Shown piece by piece: positions 7,078 through 15,357 of a DNA stretch of 18,249 nucleotides; the stretch's first letter is position 1; every line of letters starts with the position of its first letter. The position numbers and the translations under genes are program-made. The DNA comes from an uncultured Bacteroidota bacterium (GTDB lineage: Bacteria > Bacteroidota > Bacteroidia > 2-12-FULL-35-15). The DNA is taken from NCBI GenBank assembly GCA_903881065.1, contig CAIRRW010000418.1, forward strand, positions 1-18,249, written 5' to 3'. Below the pieces are notes generated by a model, which ran no database searches, was not told the DNA's origin, and worked only from the letters and a program-made list of their open reading frames with translations.

Positions 7078-9531
7078 TTACCTGATTTCTGCGCCTGCTT
7101 TTTCTTTATAAGTTTTCATCAACTTCTCCATAATCTTTTCGATTTGTTTATCAGTCAATGTTGCATTTTCGTCCTGCAAAATAAAACTAAGTGCATACGA
7201 TTTTTTATCTGATGGCAATTTCTCTCCTTCATAAACATCAAATAAGTTTACACTTTTTAAAATGTTCTTTTCTGATTGATACGCTAACTGCTCCAGCTGT
7301 TCAAAATTAATTGTTTTATCAATTAATAAAGCCAAATCTCTTCTCACTTCAGGAAATTTAGCCACTTCAGTATATCTAACATTCGTTTTTTTAACAGCAT
7401 CCAATATCAAATCCCAATTGAAATCAGCATAAAAAACTTCCTGTTTAATATCCATTAATTTTAAAATTGATTTGGATACTGAACCGAATTCTACAATCGT
7501 TTTTTTATTATAATTGAAACCTAAACCTTTTGAAAAGGTGTCGTTATTTATTTCAGATAATTTAATATCATTTAATCCCAATCGCTCCAGCACAGAATTT
7601 ACAATACCTTTCAGCGAATAAAAATTTACATTCTCATTTCTTGTATTCCAGTTTTCTTCCAGCTTTTTCCCTGTTATAAATAAAGAAAGATGTTTTGTTT
7701 CAACATATTTTGCAGCTTCTCCACTCTTAATTGATAAATATGTTTTACCAAATTCATATAATTTCAAATCCGCGTTTTTCCTGTTTTGATTATATGCAAT
7801 CGTTTCAAGTCCACCAAACAAAAGAGTTTGGCGCAATGCATTCAAATCGCTGCTAAGCGGATTCATCATGGTTACGCTTCTCTCAGGACTGGTAGAATTA
7901 AGTTTAGCTGAATAATCTCCTTTCGTTAACGATAAATTCATCATCTCCGAAAAACCATTATTAGTAAGCAAATCAGCGACAACATTCTGAATTTTTTCTT
8001 TATCAGGTTTTTCTGAATAAGATAAAGAAGAATTTAAAACAGTCGGAATCTCAATATTATTATACCCATAAATCCTTAACACTTCTTCAATCACATCCTG
8101 CTCGCGCGTTACATCCACCTTAAATGCCGGCACTGAAAGCAGTAAAGCATCATGCCCTTCATGTTCTATTTCAATGCCTAACGAAAGGATAATCTTTTTT
8201 ATAATTTCTAAATCAATGTGTTTACCTATCATTTGTTCACATTTCAAAAATGAAAATGGAACTTTATGATTGGCAATTTTCTTAGGATAAATATCAATAA
8301 CTTCTGATGAAACTTCTCCTCCGGCAATTTCTTTAATTAATAACGCAACCCGCTTTAATGCATAAACAGTAATGTTTGGATCTGTTCCTCTTTCAAATCG
8401 AAAGGATGCATCTGTTTTTAAACTATGTCTTTTGGATGATTTACGAATAGATGTAGAATTAAAATAAGCCGATTCCAAAAATATTTTAGTGGTACTTTCA
8501 GTAACTCCTGATTCTATTCCTCCAAACACACCGGCAATGCACATAGGGCTTTCAGTATTACAAATCATCAAATCTTCAGATGATAATTCCCTCTCTGTTT
8601 CATCCAGTGTTTTGAATTTAGTTTTATCACCTAGCTTTTTAACTATTACTATATTGCCTGTAATTTTATCTGCATCAAAAGCATGTAATGGTTGCCCAAG
8701 TTCATGAAGTACATAATTGGTAGCATCCACAATATTATTTATTGGGCGAACACCAATCGATTTTAATTTATTCTTCAACCATTCAGGAGATTCTCCAACT
8801 TTAATATTACTCATCGAAACCCCTGAATAACGTGGACAAGCAGCGGTATCTTCAACAATAACTTCAATATTCAAATCATTATTATCTACTTGAAACACAT
8901 CAACAGATGGTAATTCTAATTTTGAATCAGGAATTTCCGAGTTAATATTCACAGCATTTACTACTGCAACCAAATCTCTGGCAACACCTACATGAGAAGC
9001 CGCATCAGCGCGATTTGGAGTTAAACCTATTTCGAAAATATAATCTTTTTCTATCCTTAAATAATCTTTTGCAGGCGTTCCGACTTTCGCGTCCGCATCC
9101 AAAATCATTATTCCTGCATGCGATGTTCCTAATCCAATTTCATCCTCGGCACATATCATTCCTTCGGATGCTGCGCCGCGTATTTTTGATTTCTTTATTT
9201 CAAATGGTTCTCCTGAAGTAGGGTATAACATTGCACCTATTGTTGCTACGAGTACTTTTTGTCCTGCGGCTACGTTCGGTGCGCCGCATACAATATTCAG
9301 AAGTGTCCTTGTTCCAACATCCACAGTAGTTACACTTAATCTATCGGCATCTGGATGTTTTTCTTTCGTTATCACTTCACCCACTATCACTCCATTCAAA
9401 CCACCTTTTATGGTTTCAAATTTCTCCAGACTCTCCACTTCCAATCCGCAGTTGGTAAGCATCACAGAAATTTCCTCAGGAGATAAATTTGTATCTATAT
9501 ATTGTTTAAGCCAGTTATAGGAAATTTTCAT
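7078..9531 (-). CDS. pheT: Phenylalanyl-tRNA synthetase beta subunit
   Basis: Forms the alpha2-beta2 PheRS with PheS; the beta chain provides tRNA recognition and editing of mischarged Tyr-tRNA. The 817 residues contain, in order, an N-terminal OB-fold tRNA-binding domain (about 40-150, with EVITKEKHPDADRLSVTTVD and NIVCGAPNVAAGQKV), the B3/B4 editing domain (about 215-385, with NNIVDATNYVLHELGQPLHAFD), the B5 domain (about 405-480), the catalytic-like core, and a C-terminal FDX-ACB anticodon-binding domain (about 720-817, with FPEVRRDLALLID). All are intact and of normal length. pheS is not in the window, so the subunits are not encoded together here, a common situation in this phylum. It probably has its own promoter in the 118-bp gap behind the DUF3078 gene. 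Confidence 0.98.
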   Translation of the reverse strand: MKISYNWLKQYIDTNLSPEEISVMLTNCGLEVESLEKFETIKGGLNGVIVGEVITKEKHPDADRLSVTTVDVGTRTLLNIVCGAPNVAAGQKVLVATIGAMLYPTSGEPFEIKKSKIRGAASEGMICAEDEIGLGTSHAGIMILDADAKVGTPAKDYLRIEKDYIFEIGLTPNRADAASHVGVARDLVAVVNAVNINSEIPDSKLELPSVDVFQVDNNDLNIEVIVEDTAACPRYSGVSMSNIKVGESPEWLKNKLKSIGVRPINNIVDATNYVLHELGQPLHAFDADKITGNIVIVKKLGDKTKFKTLDETERELSSEDLMICNTESPMCIAGVFGGIESGVTESTTKIFLESAYFNSTSIRKSSKRHSLKTDASFRFERGTDPNITVYALKRVALLIKEIAGGEVSSEVIDIYPKKIANHKVPFSFLKCEQMIGKHIDLEIIKKIILSLGIEIEHEGHDALLLSVPAFKVDVTREQDVIEEVLRIYGYNNIEIPTVLNSSLSYSEKPDKEKIQNVVADLLTNNGFSEMMNLSLTKGDYSAKLNSTSPERSVTMMNPLSSDLNALRQTLLFGGLETIAYNQNRKNADLKLYEFGKTYLSIKSGEAAKYVETKHLSLFITGKKLEENWNTRNENVNFYSLKGIVNSVLERLGLNDIKLSEINNDTFSKGLGFNYNKKTIVEFGSVSKSILKLMDIKQEVFYADFNWDLILDAVKKTNVRYTEVAKFPEVRRDLALLIDKTINFEQLEQLAYQSEKNILKSVNLFDVYEGEKLPSDKKSYALSFILQDENATLTDKQIEKIMEKLMKTYKEKAGAEIR

Positions 9532-9573
9532 TTTATTATTTTTTTATTCGAATGGTAAAAGTAATAAATATAT

Positions 9574-9600
9574 CCATGGATAAACTTTATTTACCCATGG
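9574..9600 (-). promoter_or_regulatory. Hairpin in the pheT leader / DUF3078 downstream region
   Basis: CCATGGATAAA (9574-9584), loop CTTTA, TTTACCCATGG (9590-9600): an 11-bp stem with one A-C mismatch. On the minus strand it sits 49 bp after the DUF3078 stop and 43 bp before the pheT start. It is followed by an A/T-mixed stretch rather than a clean T-run, so it could be a weak terminator or a pheT leader structure. Confidence 0.4.
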
Positions 9601-9649
9601 TTGATAATCTCAATAAAAAGCAGGTATTGTTCTTAGCTTATTCTTACAG

Positions 9650-10606
9650 TTAAAACTTATACGATAATCCGATGGCAAGCACTTCCTTAAATTGCAGACG
9701 CGGGCCTGTGCCAATTACTGAAACGCCATCTATTGTTCGTGTTACAGGTACTGGCACATTGTTATCATAAATCATATTTGTACTAATAGTTGCAGTCAGG
9801 AATTTATTTACCTTCATCCCGATAATGTTTTCCCAGTTCACTACTACGTTTTGAGGGTCTTTTAAATAATTGCTGAACAATTCGAGCTTAGTTGCAAAGT
9901 TTACATTTTTAAAAATATCTTTCTTGAAAGTAAATTTCAAATAACCTCCAAATTGATATAGAACTTTCTGTCCGTAATCAGTTATTCCATATACATGAGT
10001 TACTTGGTTGGTGTCATATTTGGCACCTTTTACGCCATATGCACCAGCATTTGCCATTTCCTGGTCATTTACAATTGTTGTTTTTGAAGTAACAGGTGAA
10101 ATATAAAATGACAATGAATTATCTTTTGTTTTATAATCCAAACCTATTGATCCCAGTACATAAGCAGGTGCCATAAAGTGAGAAACCACCACCGAGTCAT
10201 TCGGGTAGTTGTATCCATTGGCAAACTGACTTTTAAAGTTTACCAATGCTGTATAATACCAATGTTTTGCAAATGCATAACGACCATATTTAGATGAGAA
10301 ATCTAACTTATCCTCATTTTTTTGCAACGGTGCGGAACCTACCTGCAACATACCATATGCTAAATCAAGTGTATTGTCCCATGAGTTATTTCCTTTCTTG
10401 TAATTTGCATACAAAGTAAGCATAGCGCCTATTGATACAGAGTTTTGTCCCCCTGCTGCCCAGTTGGTAAAGCTCGCTTGCCCGAAATTTATTCCTGCCA
10501 TACCGCCTTTTTTCCATGCGGTATCATGTTTAATGCTGTCCTTAGTTATTGCAATACTCGATAATGAAATTAAAACTGCTGCTACTACTAATATTCCTCT
10601 CTTCAT
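9650..10606 (-). CDS. DUF3078-type outer-membrane beta-barrel protein
   Basis: The 318-residue protein starts with a short signal peptide (about 1-20, MKRG followed by a hydrophobic stretch). The mature N-terminus has WKKGGMAGINFGQASFTNWAAGG, the hallmark of DUF3078 proteins: a W..GG..S.NF.Q.SF.NWAAGG pattern. The rest alternates short polar/aromatic beta strands such as WDNTLDLAYGML, KYGRYAFAKHWYY, LGSIGLDYK and FGGYLKFTFKK. It ends with LSYKF, a C-terminal aromatic typical of outer-membrane barrels. No substrate or partner is known to me for this family; it is abundant and Bacteroidota-specific. It lies downstream of icd but beyond a terminator, so it is probably transcribed on its own. Confidence 0.87.
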   Translation of the reverse strand: MKRGILVVAAVLISLSSIAITKDSIKHDTAWKKGGMAGINFGQASFTNWAAGGQNSVSIGAMLTLYANYKKGNNSWDNTLDLAYGMLQVGSAPLQKNEDKLDFSSKYGRYAFAKHWYYTALVNFKSQFANGYNYPNDSVVVSHFMAPAYVLGSIGLDYKTKDNSLSFYISPVTSKTTIVNDQEMANAGAYGVKGAKYDTNQVTHVYGITDYGQKVLYQFGGYLKFTFKKDIFKNVNFATKLELFSNYLKDPQNVVVNWENIIGMKVNKFLTATISTNMIYDNNVPVPVTRTIDGVSVIGTGPRLQFKEVLAIGLSYKF

Positions 10607-10722
10607 AAATGATTTATAATTTTTTATTTTGATGTTAATGTTCTTGTATTCGTTTTCTTCTAACTATTAAAATGTCTAAAAATTAAAAGTTGATAAAAAT
10701 AGAAAATAATTTTACAGGAAAT

Positions 10723-10758
10723 AAAAAGCCCCGACATTTAATTTTGTCGGAGCTTTTT
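10723..10758 (-). terminator. Intrinsic terminator after icd
   Basis: AAAAAGCCCCGACA (10723-10736) pairs with TGTCGGAGCTTTTT (10745-10758) with a single mismatch and an 8-nt loop. On the minus strand it ends in a T-run. It starts 20 bp beyond the icd stop codon. Confidence 0.85.
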
Positions 10759-10778
10759 AATAAATTAAAAATTGACTC

Positions 10779-12011
10779 TTATTTGCCTAGTTTAGCTTTA
10801 AGATTAGTATCCAATGCTGATAAAAATTCTTCAGTATATAAATAATGTTCACCGTGATTTACTTTATTTCCATAAATACAAACAGCTAAATCCTTAGTCA
10901 TTTTACCTGATTCAACAGTCTCTACACATACTTGTTCCAGTGCATCACAGAAATTAATCAACTCTTTATTGGTATCCAATTTTCCTCTGAAAGCCAAGCC
11001 TCTTGTCCATGCAAAGATAGAAGCAATAGGGTTTGTAGAAGTAGGTTTTCCATTTTGATGATCACGATAGTGGCGAGTTACCGTTCCGTGAGCAGCTTCT
11101 GCTTCCATTGTTTTTCCATCAGGAGTAACCAACACCGAAGTCATCAAACCTAATGAACCAAAGCCTTGTGCCACTGTATCCGATTGCACATCGCCATCAT
11201 AATTTTTACAAGCCCACACAAAATTACCATTCCATTTTAGTGCCGAAGCCACCATGTCATCAATCAAACGGTGTTCGTAAACGATGCCTGCAGCAACAAA
11301 TTTTGCTTTGTAATCAGCATTGTAAATTTCTTCAAAAATATCTTTAAAACGACCATCATATTTTTTTAGAATAGTGTTCTTAGTAGATAAATAAAGTGGC
11401 CATTTTTTAGATAAAGCCATATTGAAGCATGAATGCGCAAATCCTCTGATTGACTCATCAGTATTGTACATAGTAAGCGCTACGCCATCACCTTTAAAGT
11501 TGAATACTTCAAAAGTTTGTGCCGCACTTCCATCTTCAGGAGTGAAACTAACTGTTAATTTCCCTTTTCCTTTTGTTACAAAATCAGTAGCACGGTATTG
11601 ATCTCCGAAGGCGTGACGGCCAATGCAGATAGGTGCTGTCCAGTTTGGAACCAAACGCGGAACATTTTTACAAACGATTGGCTCGCGAAACACAGTACCA
11701 TCCAAAATGTTACGGATAGTGCCATTCGGCGATTTCCACATTTGTTTTAATTTGAATTCCTCCACACGTTGCTCGTCAGGAGTAATGGTGGCGCACTTAA
11801 TACCAACATTGTATTTTTTTATTGCCTCTGCCGAATCCACAGTTACCTGATCATTGGTGGCATCACGGTGCTCCACTCCAAGGTCGTAATATTTAATATC
11901 CAAATCCAGATATGGAAGGATTAATTTGTCTTTAATAAATTTCCAGATGATACGTGTCATCTCATCGCCATCCAACTCAACTACCGGATTGTTTACTTTA
12001 ATTTTGCTCAT
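10779..12011 (-). CDS. icd: NADP-dependent isocitrate dehydrogenase (eukaryote-like, IDH1 type)
   Basis: Oxidative decarboxylation of isocitrate to 2-oxoglutarate with NADP+ in the TCA cycle. The 410-residue length and motifs match the homodimeric eukaryote-like subfamily rather than the E. coli Icd type: VELDGDEMTRIIW (11-23), ATITPDEQRVEEF, KSPNGTIRNILDGTVFREPI with the substrate-binding Ser-Asn-Arg residues, CIGRHAFGDQYRATD, the metal-binding aspartate region LIDDMVA and KNYDGDVQSD, and the cofactor-loop region AAHGTVTRHYRDH and TNPIASIFAWTRGL. The start is MSKIKVNNPVVELDGDE. The gene has its own promoter-like element and terminator. It is the likely source of NADPH and of 2-oxoglutarate for glutamate synthesis. 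Nothing is missing. Confidence 0.97.
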   Translation of the reverse strand: MSKIKVNNPVVELDGDEMTRIIWKFIKDKLILPYLDLDIKYYDLGVEHRDATNDQVTVDSAEAIKKYNVGIKCATITPDEQRVEEFKLKQMWKSPNGTIRNILDGTVFREPIVCKNVPRLVPNWTAPICIGRHAFGDQYRATDFVTKGKGKLTVSFTPEDGSAAQTFEVFNFKGDGVALTMYNTDESIRGFAHSCFNMALSKKWPLYLSTKNTILKKYDGRFKDIFEEIYNADYKAKFVAAGIVYEHRLIDDMVASALKWNGNFVWACKNYDGDVQSDTVAQGFGSLGLMTSVLVTPDGKTMEAEAAHGTVTRHYRDHQNGKPTSTNPIASIFAWTRGLAFRGKLDTNKELINFCDALEQVCVETVESGKMTKDLAVCIYGNKVNHGEHYLYTEEFLSALDTNLKAKLGK

Positions 12012-12055
12012 TGCTTTATTGTTATTTTAATTGTTAATTTTATTTTTTGGAGGTG

Positions 12056-12063
12056 CAAATATA
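12056..12063 (-). promoter_or_regulatory. Probable -7 element for icd
   Basis: The minus strand reads TATATTTG, fitting TAnnTTTG, 44 bp upstream of the icd ATG. An upstream TTTTGG lies about 24 bp away, slightly beyond the usual -33 spacing. The interval 12064-12249 has no gene. Confidence 0.45.
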
Positions 12064-12249
12064 GTATTTTGATTGATTGCAGAGGAGCCAAAACTGTAAG
12101 TAATAAGTACAATTTCACAATGATTAATATAGGTAAGTTGCTTTACTATAAAGGTTTTGGTTTGGTAATAGGGTTTTACAGCATGACAAAAATCATATCC
12201 TAGTATTTTACTATTGTATCTCTTTCATAGTAAGTACCATTATATTTTA

Positions 12250-12257
12250 TACATTTG
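12250..12257 (+). promoter_or_regulatory. Probable -7 element for the leader ORF / attenuated operon
   Basis: TACATTTG matches TAnnTTTG and lies 20 bp before the ATG of the 32-codon leader ORF. No good -33 is seen (nearest TTG about 33 bp upstream). No TAnnTTTG match lies between the terminator at 12402-12440 and the gene at 12485. Transcripts for the 91-residue and LamG genes may therefore start here and have to pass the terminator. Confidence 0.45.
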
Positions 12258-12277
12258 CACACAATTAAACATAACCA

Positions 12278-12376
<99 letters not shown>

Positions 12377-12401
12377 ATACCCTTTTTAACACTATTACCG
12401 A

Positions 12402-12440
12402 AACGCTTTGTGCATTTGCACAAGGCGTTTTTTATTTTTT
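12402..12440 (+). terminator. Intrinsic terminator / attenuator upstream of the 91-residue gene
   Basis: AACGCTTTGTGCA (12402-12414) pairs with TGCACAAGGCGTT (12417-12429), 13 bp with one G-T wobble, followed by a T-rich tail (TTTTTTATTTTTT). It sits between the leader ORF and the first structural gene and has no other gene to terminate. The remaining interval up to 12484 is AT-rich leader. Confidence 0.85.
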
Positions 12441-12484
12441 ATACAATACAATGCTTAATTATTAACCTTTAAAAACAAAACAAA

Positions 12485-12760
12485 ATGACCATGTATTATT
12501 TTCATTTTAATTTCCCAACAATAACCACAGAGAAAAAGTTTACTATCCACTGCACTACCTGCAATCATTACAGAGATCGGTTAAGTGGAAGAAACACTTT
12601 TTGGACTAGAGATTTTAAAAAATACGATGAAGCCTATTCTGCTTTAGAAAGATTGATAACTCATTTCAGAAATGATAATGATTATACAATTGAACTTTGT
12701 CCTAAATGCGAACCAGTAAAACCTAAAGTAACTAAAACAAAAAATAAACTTAAAAAATAA
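12485..12760 (+). CDS. Small protein with two CxxC pairs (putative zinc-binding), function unknown
   Basis: 91 residues, no signal peptide or membrane segment. HCTTC (Cys23, Cys26) and LCPKC (Cys72, Cys75) form two CxxC pairs about 45 residues apart, suggesting a zinc-ribbon-like site. Between them is a charged stretch with predicted helix around 46-62 (KYDEAYSALERLITHF). The C-terminal tail from 77 on is mostly Lys, Pro and Thr. I do not recognise the family. A second Met at position 3 could be the start. It stops 6 bp before the LamG gene, so the two are almost certainly co-transcribed, behind the terminator at 12402-12440. A regulatory or nucleic-acid-binding role is possible but only inferred from the cysteine pairs and basic tail. 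Confidence 0.7.
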   Translation: MTMYYFHFNFPTITTEKKFTIHCTTCNHYRDRLSGRNTFWTRDFKKYDEAYSALERLITHFRNDNDYTIELCPKCEPVKPKVTKTKNKLKK

Positions 12761-12766
12761 AAAAAT

Positions 12767-14026
12767 ATGAAAAAACAAGTACTTCTTATGTTTACTGCTT
12801 TATGCAGTTTAGCAGCAATGGCACAAGTGCCAAGTTATTTGCCAACAAGTGGTTTAACTAGCTGGTGGCCATTTAATGGAAATACAAATGATGAAAGTGG
12901 CAACGGAAACAATGGGACTATTATAGGCTCAATAACATTTGCCCCAGACAGAAATAATCAAAACAATAAAGCAATTTTAGTGAGTACAGGTAATGATATG
13001 ATTGCTACAACCACTTCCTTTAATAATCCTTTCCCTCTAACAATTTCAGCTTGGTTTAAATCTAACTCATCAACAGTTACAAATGGGTTTGTTTTTTCAT
13101 TTAATAATGGTCAAAATGCTCATGGTGGGCAATGGGACAGAGCAGTAATAATTAATAATACTAGTGTTTCTTTTTATGTATACAATGGAGCACAAACCTT
13201 TGTAACCACTAATGGTAATTATTTAGATAATAATTGGCATAATATAATAGTTACGCTAGGCAGTAGTGGTTGTAACATATATATTGATGGGGTATTACTA
13301 ATTAATAATACATCTGTAACATCAGCCCAAGCTTATACAGGTTATTGGAGAGTCGGAGGGCTCAGCCCTACAGGTGGGGAATATACTTTTTTAGGTTATA
13401 TTGACGATATTGGTCTATGGAATCGTGTATTAACACAACAAGAAATAACAGGATTATATCAAGTGTGCACAAATTCAAATTCAATTTCCGCTCAGCCAAC
13501 TAATCAAACAGCAAATATAAACACAACAGCACAATTTTATGTTACCTCCTCTAATGCTTCTGCAACCTACCAATGGCAGCAAAATTCGGGAACTGGTTTT
13601 GTAAATCTTTCTAATTTTGGTCAGTTTTCTGGTGTTACTAATGATACCTTAAAAATAAGCAATGTTACATTGGCTCAAAGTAATTATGGGTATCGTTGTA
13701 TTATTAATGGCGGTTGCCCTGATACATCAAGTGTGGCAATGCTTACTGTAAATAATAATGTAGGGGTAGTAGAGGTAAATAATACTGTTAAGAATGTTAC
13801 CATTTCTCCTAATCCGTTTACTTCTCAAACAGTGATTACGTTTTCAACTGAACAAAAGAACACTACTGTTAAAATAATAGATGTGGTGGGGAAAGAAATA
13901 AAACAAGAACTCTTCTCAGGCAAACAATTAACAATTGAAAAAGGAGAATTGAACAACGGTATTTATTTTGTTCAGATAACGGATGAAAACAAGAATACAA
14001 TTATTAAAAAAATAGTAATACAATAA
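12767..14026 (+). CDS. Secreted LamG / Ig-like protein with type IX (Por) C-terminal sorting domain
   Basis: 419 residues. A signal peptide (1-19, cleavage probably after ALCSLAAMA) leads to a LamG/concanavalin-like jelly roll at about 28-232: LTSWWPFNGNTNDESGNGNNG, LTISAWFKS, WHNIIVTLG, IYIDGVLL, YIDDIGLWNRVLTQQEI. An Ig-like segment at about 240-328 has YQWQQNSGTGF and paired Cys311 and Cys317 in GYRCIINGGCPDTSS. The T9SS type A sorting domain (about 345-419) contains ISPNPFTSQTVITF, VKIIDVVGKEI and NGIYFVQI and ends KKIVIQ. The protein is thus predicted to cross the outer membrane by the T9SS and be secreted or surface-attached. LamG domains often bind glycans or proteins; no catalytic domain is visible, so adhesion or matrix binding is a guess. 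It is second gene of the likely operon with the double-CxxC protein. Confidence 0.9.
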   Translation: MKKQVLLMFTALCSLAAMAQVPSYLPTSGLTSWWPFNGNTNDESGNGNNGTIIGSITFAPDRNNQNNKAILVSTGNDMIATTTSFNNPFPLTISAWFKSNSSTVTNGFVFSFNNGQNAHGGQWDRAVIINNTSVSFYVYNGAQTFVTTNGNYLDNNWHNIIVTLGSSGCNIYIDGVLLINNTSVTSAQAYTGYWRVGGLSPTGGEYTFLGYIDDIGLWNRVLTQQEITGLYQVCTNSNSISAQPTNQTANINTTAQFYVTSSNASATYQWQQNSGTGFVNLSNFGQFSGVTNDTLKISNVTLAQSNYGYRCIINGGCPDTSSVAMLTVNNNVGVVEVNNTVKNVTISPNPFTSQTVITFSTEQKNTTVKIIDVVGKEIKQELFSGKQLTIEKGELNNGIYFVQITDENKNTIIKKIVIQ

Positions 14027-14056
14027 GTATATTGGCTTACAACATTTAAAAACGAA

Positions 14057-14137
14057 ATGAAAATTAATTACGCAAAACCTAATTTTGTTGCCAACCAGGA
14101 AGGGCTAAATACAGCTCTCCTAAGTGCAACTTCGTAG
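14057..14137 (+). CDS. Short ORF of 26 codons, doubtful
   Basis: ATG AAA ATT begins MKINYAKPNFVANQEG and stops at TAG (14135-14137), 30 bp after the LamG gene and 34 bp before a strong hairpin. No homologue is recognised. It could be the remnant of a longer gene, a short leader like the one at 12278, or chance. Confidence 0.2.
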   Translation: MKINYAKPNFVANQEGLNTALLSATS

Positions 14138-14171
14138 CTATAATTTTAATATAAATAGTATAAACGGATTT

Positions 14172-14219
14172 ACGTCCGCTGTTACCTGTATAGGGTACAG
14201 CGGACGTTTTATTTTATTA
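14172..14219 (+). terminator. Hairpin terminator between the LamG gene and the 231-residue gene
   Basis: ACGTCCGCTGT (14172-14182) and ACAGCGGACGT (14197-14207) are perfectly complementary, with further TACC/GGTA pairing inside, followed by TTTTATTTTATT. It may terminate the LamG operon (145 bp after its stop) or act in the leader of the next gene. The rest of 14220-14308 has a weak TGTGG/CCACA stem and no clear promoter. Confidence 0.7.
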
Positions 14220-14308
14220 CCTGTGGAGTTCAGAACCCACATAAAAAAACGTAACGGATGTTCGGCCGTGTCAGGTATCGGATGCTTAAAAATTAAATAT
14301 ATATTATC

Positions 14309-15004
14309 ATGAAAAAAAGAATTATTATTTTAGATGACACGGAAAAAAACAGGAAACTGATGCACAGAAGGAAGGAAGCGGGAAGCAGTACACCGTACTT
14401 CATTTTGTCATTAATACCAACGGCAATACATGCAATTACGGCGGTGTTGGATGTGCCGAACGGGTATTTGGCAAAGGGGGAAAAAGCAGGTGAAGTAGTG
14501 AATGCCTGGACAGACAACAAATGGCTGCCTGTGGACGCTTTACTGCAAAAACAATATTTGGATGATATTGACATTTACAATGCTGCCACCACCACGGCAG
14601 CACGCAACAGTGCATGGAAAAATGTTCACGATGATTTAAAAGCGTTGATGCGCCTTGTACAAACTACGGCGGACAAAAAGCCTGCGGATGCTGTTGAAAT
14701 TATTGAATCGTTTAAATTGAGAGTAAAAAAGGTGGCGCTTCATCAAATTACAAAATTTGCTGCTACCAATGGCACTGAAGCAGGTGTGATTGATTTGGTG
14801 GCTCCGGGAGGTGCTAATTATACTTGCCACGATTGGGGGTTTTCGGCAGATGGAATTACCTTTGTGAGGATGCAGCCAACTGTGGCAGCCCATGCTCAAA
14901 TAAAGGGTTTGAAACCGGATAGTTATGTTTATTTTCAGCACGAATTGATAAATAAAAAGGGAGGAACAGGCATAAGTGAAGTTATTAAAATTCGTGTAAA
15001 ATAA
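14309..15004 (+). CDS. Uncharacterised protein, helical N-terminus plus probable fibronectin-III-like C-terminal domain
   Basis: 231 residues, no clear signal peptide (a mildly hydrophobic stretch SSTPYFILSLIPTAIHAITAVL lies at about 26-47). The middle is mostly helical (AATTTAARNSAWKNVHDDLKAL, followed by ESFKLRVKKVALH). The last 80 residues look like an FN3-type beta sandwich: WGFSADGITFVRMQPT, then IKGLKPDSYVYFQH, then KKGGTGISEVIKIRV. Short Bacteroidota proteins with a helical part and a terminal FN3 domain are familiar to me as a loosely defined group, but no function is known. The coding sequence is visibly richer in G and C than its neighbours, a hint of a different origin. It is flanked by hairpin terminators on both sides and followed by a 21-nt repeat array, so it sits as an isolated cassette. 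Confidence 0.7.
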   Translation: MKKRIIILDDTEKNRKLMHRRKEAGSSTPYFILSLIPTAIHAITAVLDVPNGYLAKGEKAGEVVNAWTDNKWLPVDALLQKQYLDDIDIYNAATTTAARNSAWKNVHDDLKALMRLVQTTADKKPADAVEIIESFKLRVKKVALHQITKFAATNGTEAGVIDLVAPGGANYTCHDWGFSADGITFVRMQPTVAAHAQIKGLKPDSYVYFQHELINKKGGTGISEVIKIRVK

Positions 15005-15028
15005 ATAATTTTAATTGCTGAATTTAAC

Positions 15029-15064
15029 CCAGATTGCCCTATCAAAAGGCAGTCTGGTTTTTTT
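15029..15064 (+). terminator. Intrinsic terminator after the 231-residue gene
   Basis: CCAGATTGCC (15029-15038) pairs with GGCAGTCTGG (15048-15057), 10 bp with one wobble, followed by seven Ts (15058-15064). It begins 24 bp after the stop codon. Confidence 0.88.
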
Positions 15065-15357
15065 ATGACCAAATCCCCAGAGAATGGAACGATTATCCCC
15101 AAGTTACCAACCATTGTCCCTAAGTGGCTAACCACTCTCCCCAAGAATGGAACCATTATCCCCAAGTTACTAACCATTGTCTCCAAGTAGATAACCATAC
15201 CCCCAAAGTATGGAACCATTATCCCCAAGTTACTAACCATTGTCCCAAAGTGGCTAACCACTCTCCCCAAGAATGGAACGATTGTCCCCAAGTTACTAAC
15301 CATTATCCCCAAGTAGCTAACCATTATCCCCAAGTATGGAACGCTACTCTTAGTATT
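15064..15357. repeat. 21-nt tandem repeat array with 63-nt higher-order (ABC)x4 structure
   Basis: About 14 units of exactly 21 nt around a core like AACCATTATCCCCAAGT. Three unit types recur in fixed order: A (TGGAACNATT...), B (ACTAACCATT...) and C (GCTAACCACT...), at 15085-15147, 15148-15210, 15211-15273 and 15274-15336. A partial C-like unit comes before and a decayed A after. The period is a multiple of three, so frames stay partly open on both strands (heptapeptides such as WNHYPQV on plus and SNLGIMV on minus). Stops and start positions differ between copies and no frame has a credible start, so I treat it as non-coding. It lies directly after the terminator of the 231-residue gene and 66 bp before mutY. 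The remaining 15358-15423 holds no further feature. Confidence 0.9.

Noticed and set aside
9532..9649. T-box riboswitch before pheT
   Set aside because: No T-box sequence or specifier stem is visible, only one imperfect hairpin.
14293..14574. Minus-strand ORF opposite the start of the 231-residue gene
   Set aside because: No recognisable features, and the plus-strand gene has better domain support.
14935..15333. Minus-strand ORF covering the repeat array and the 3' end of the 231-residue gene
   Set aside because: Its open frame follows from the 21-nt period, and it runs through a terminator into an antisense gene.
15064..15357. CRISPR array
   Set aside because: Units are contiguous 21-mers without unique spacers, and no cas gene is in the window.
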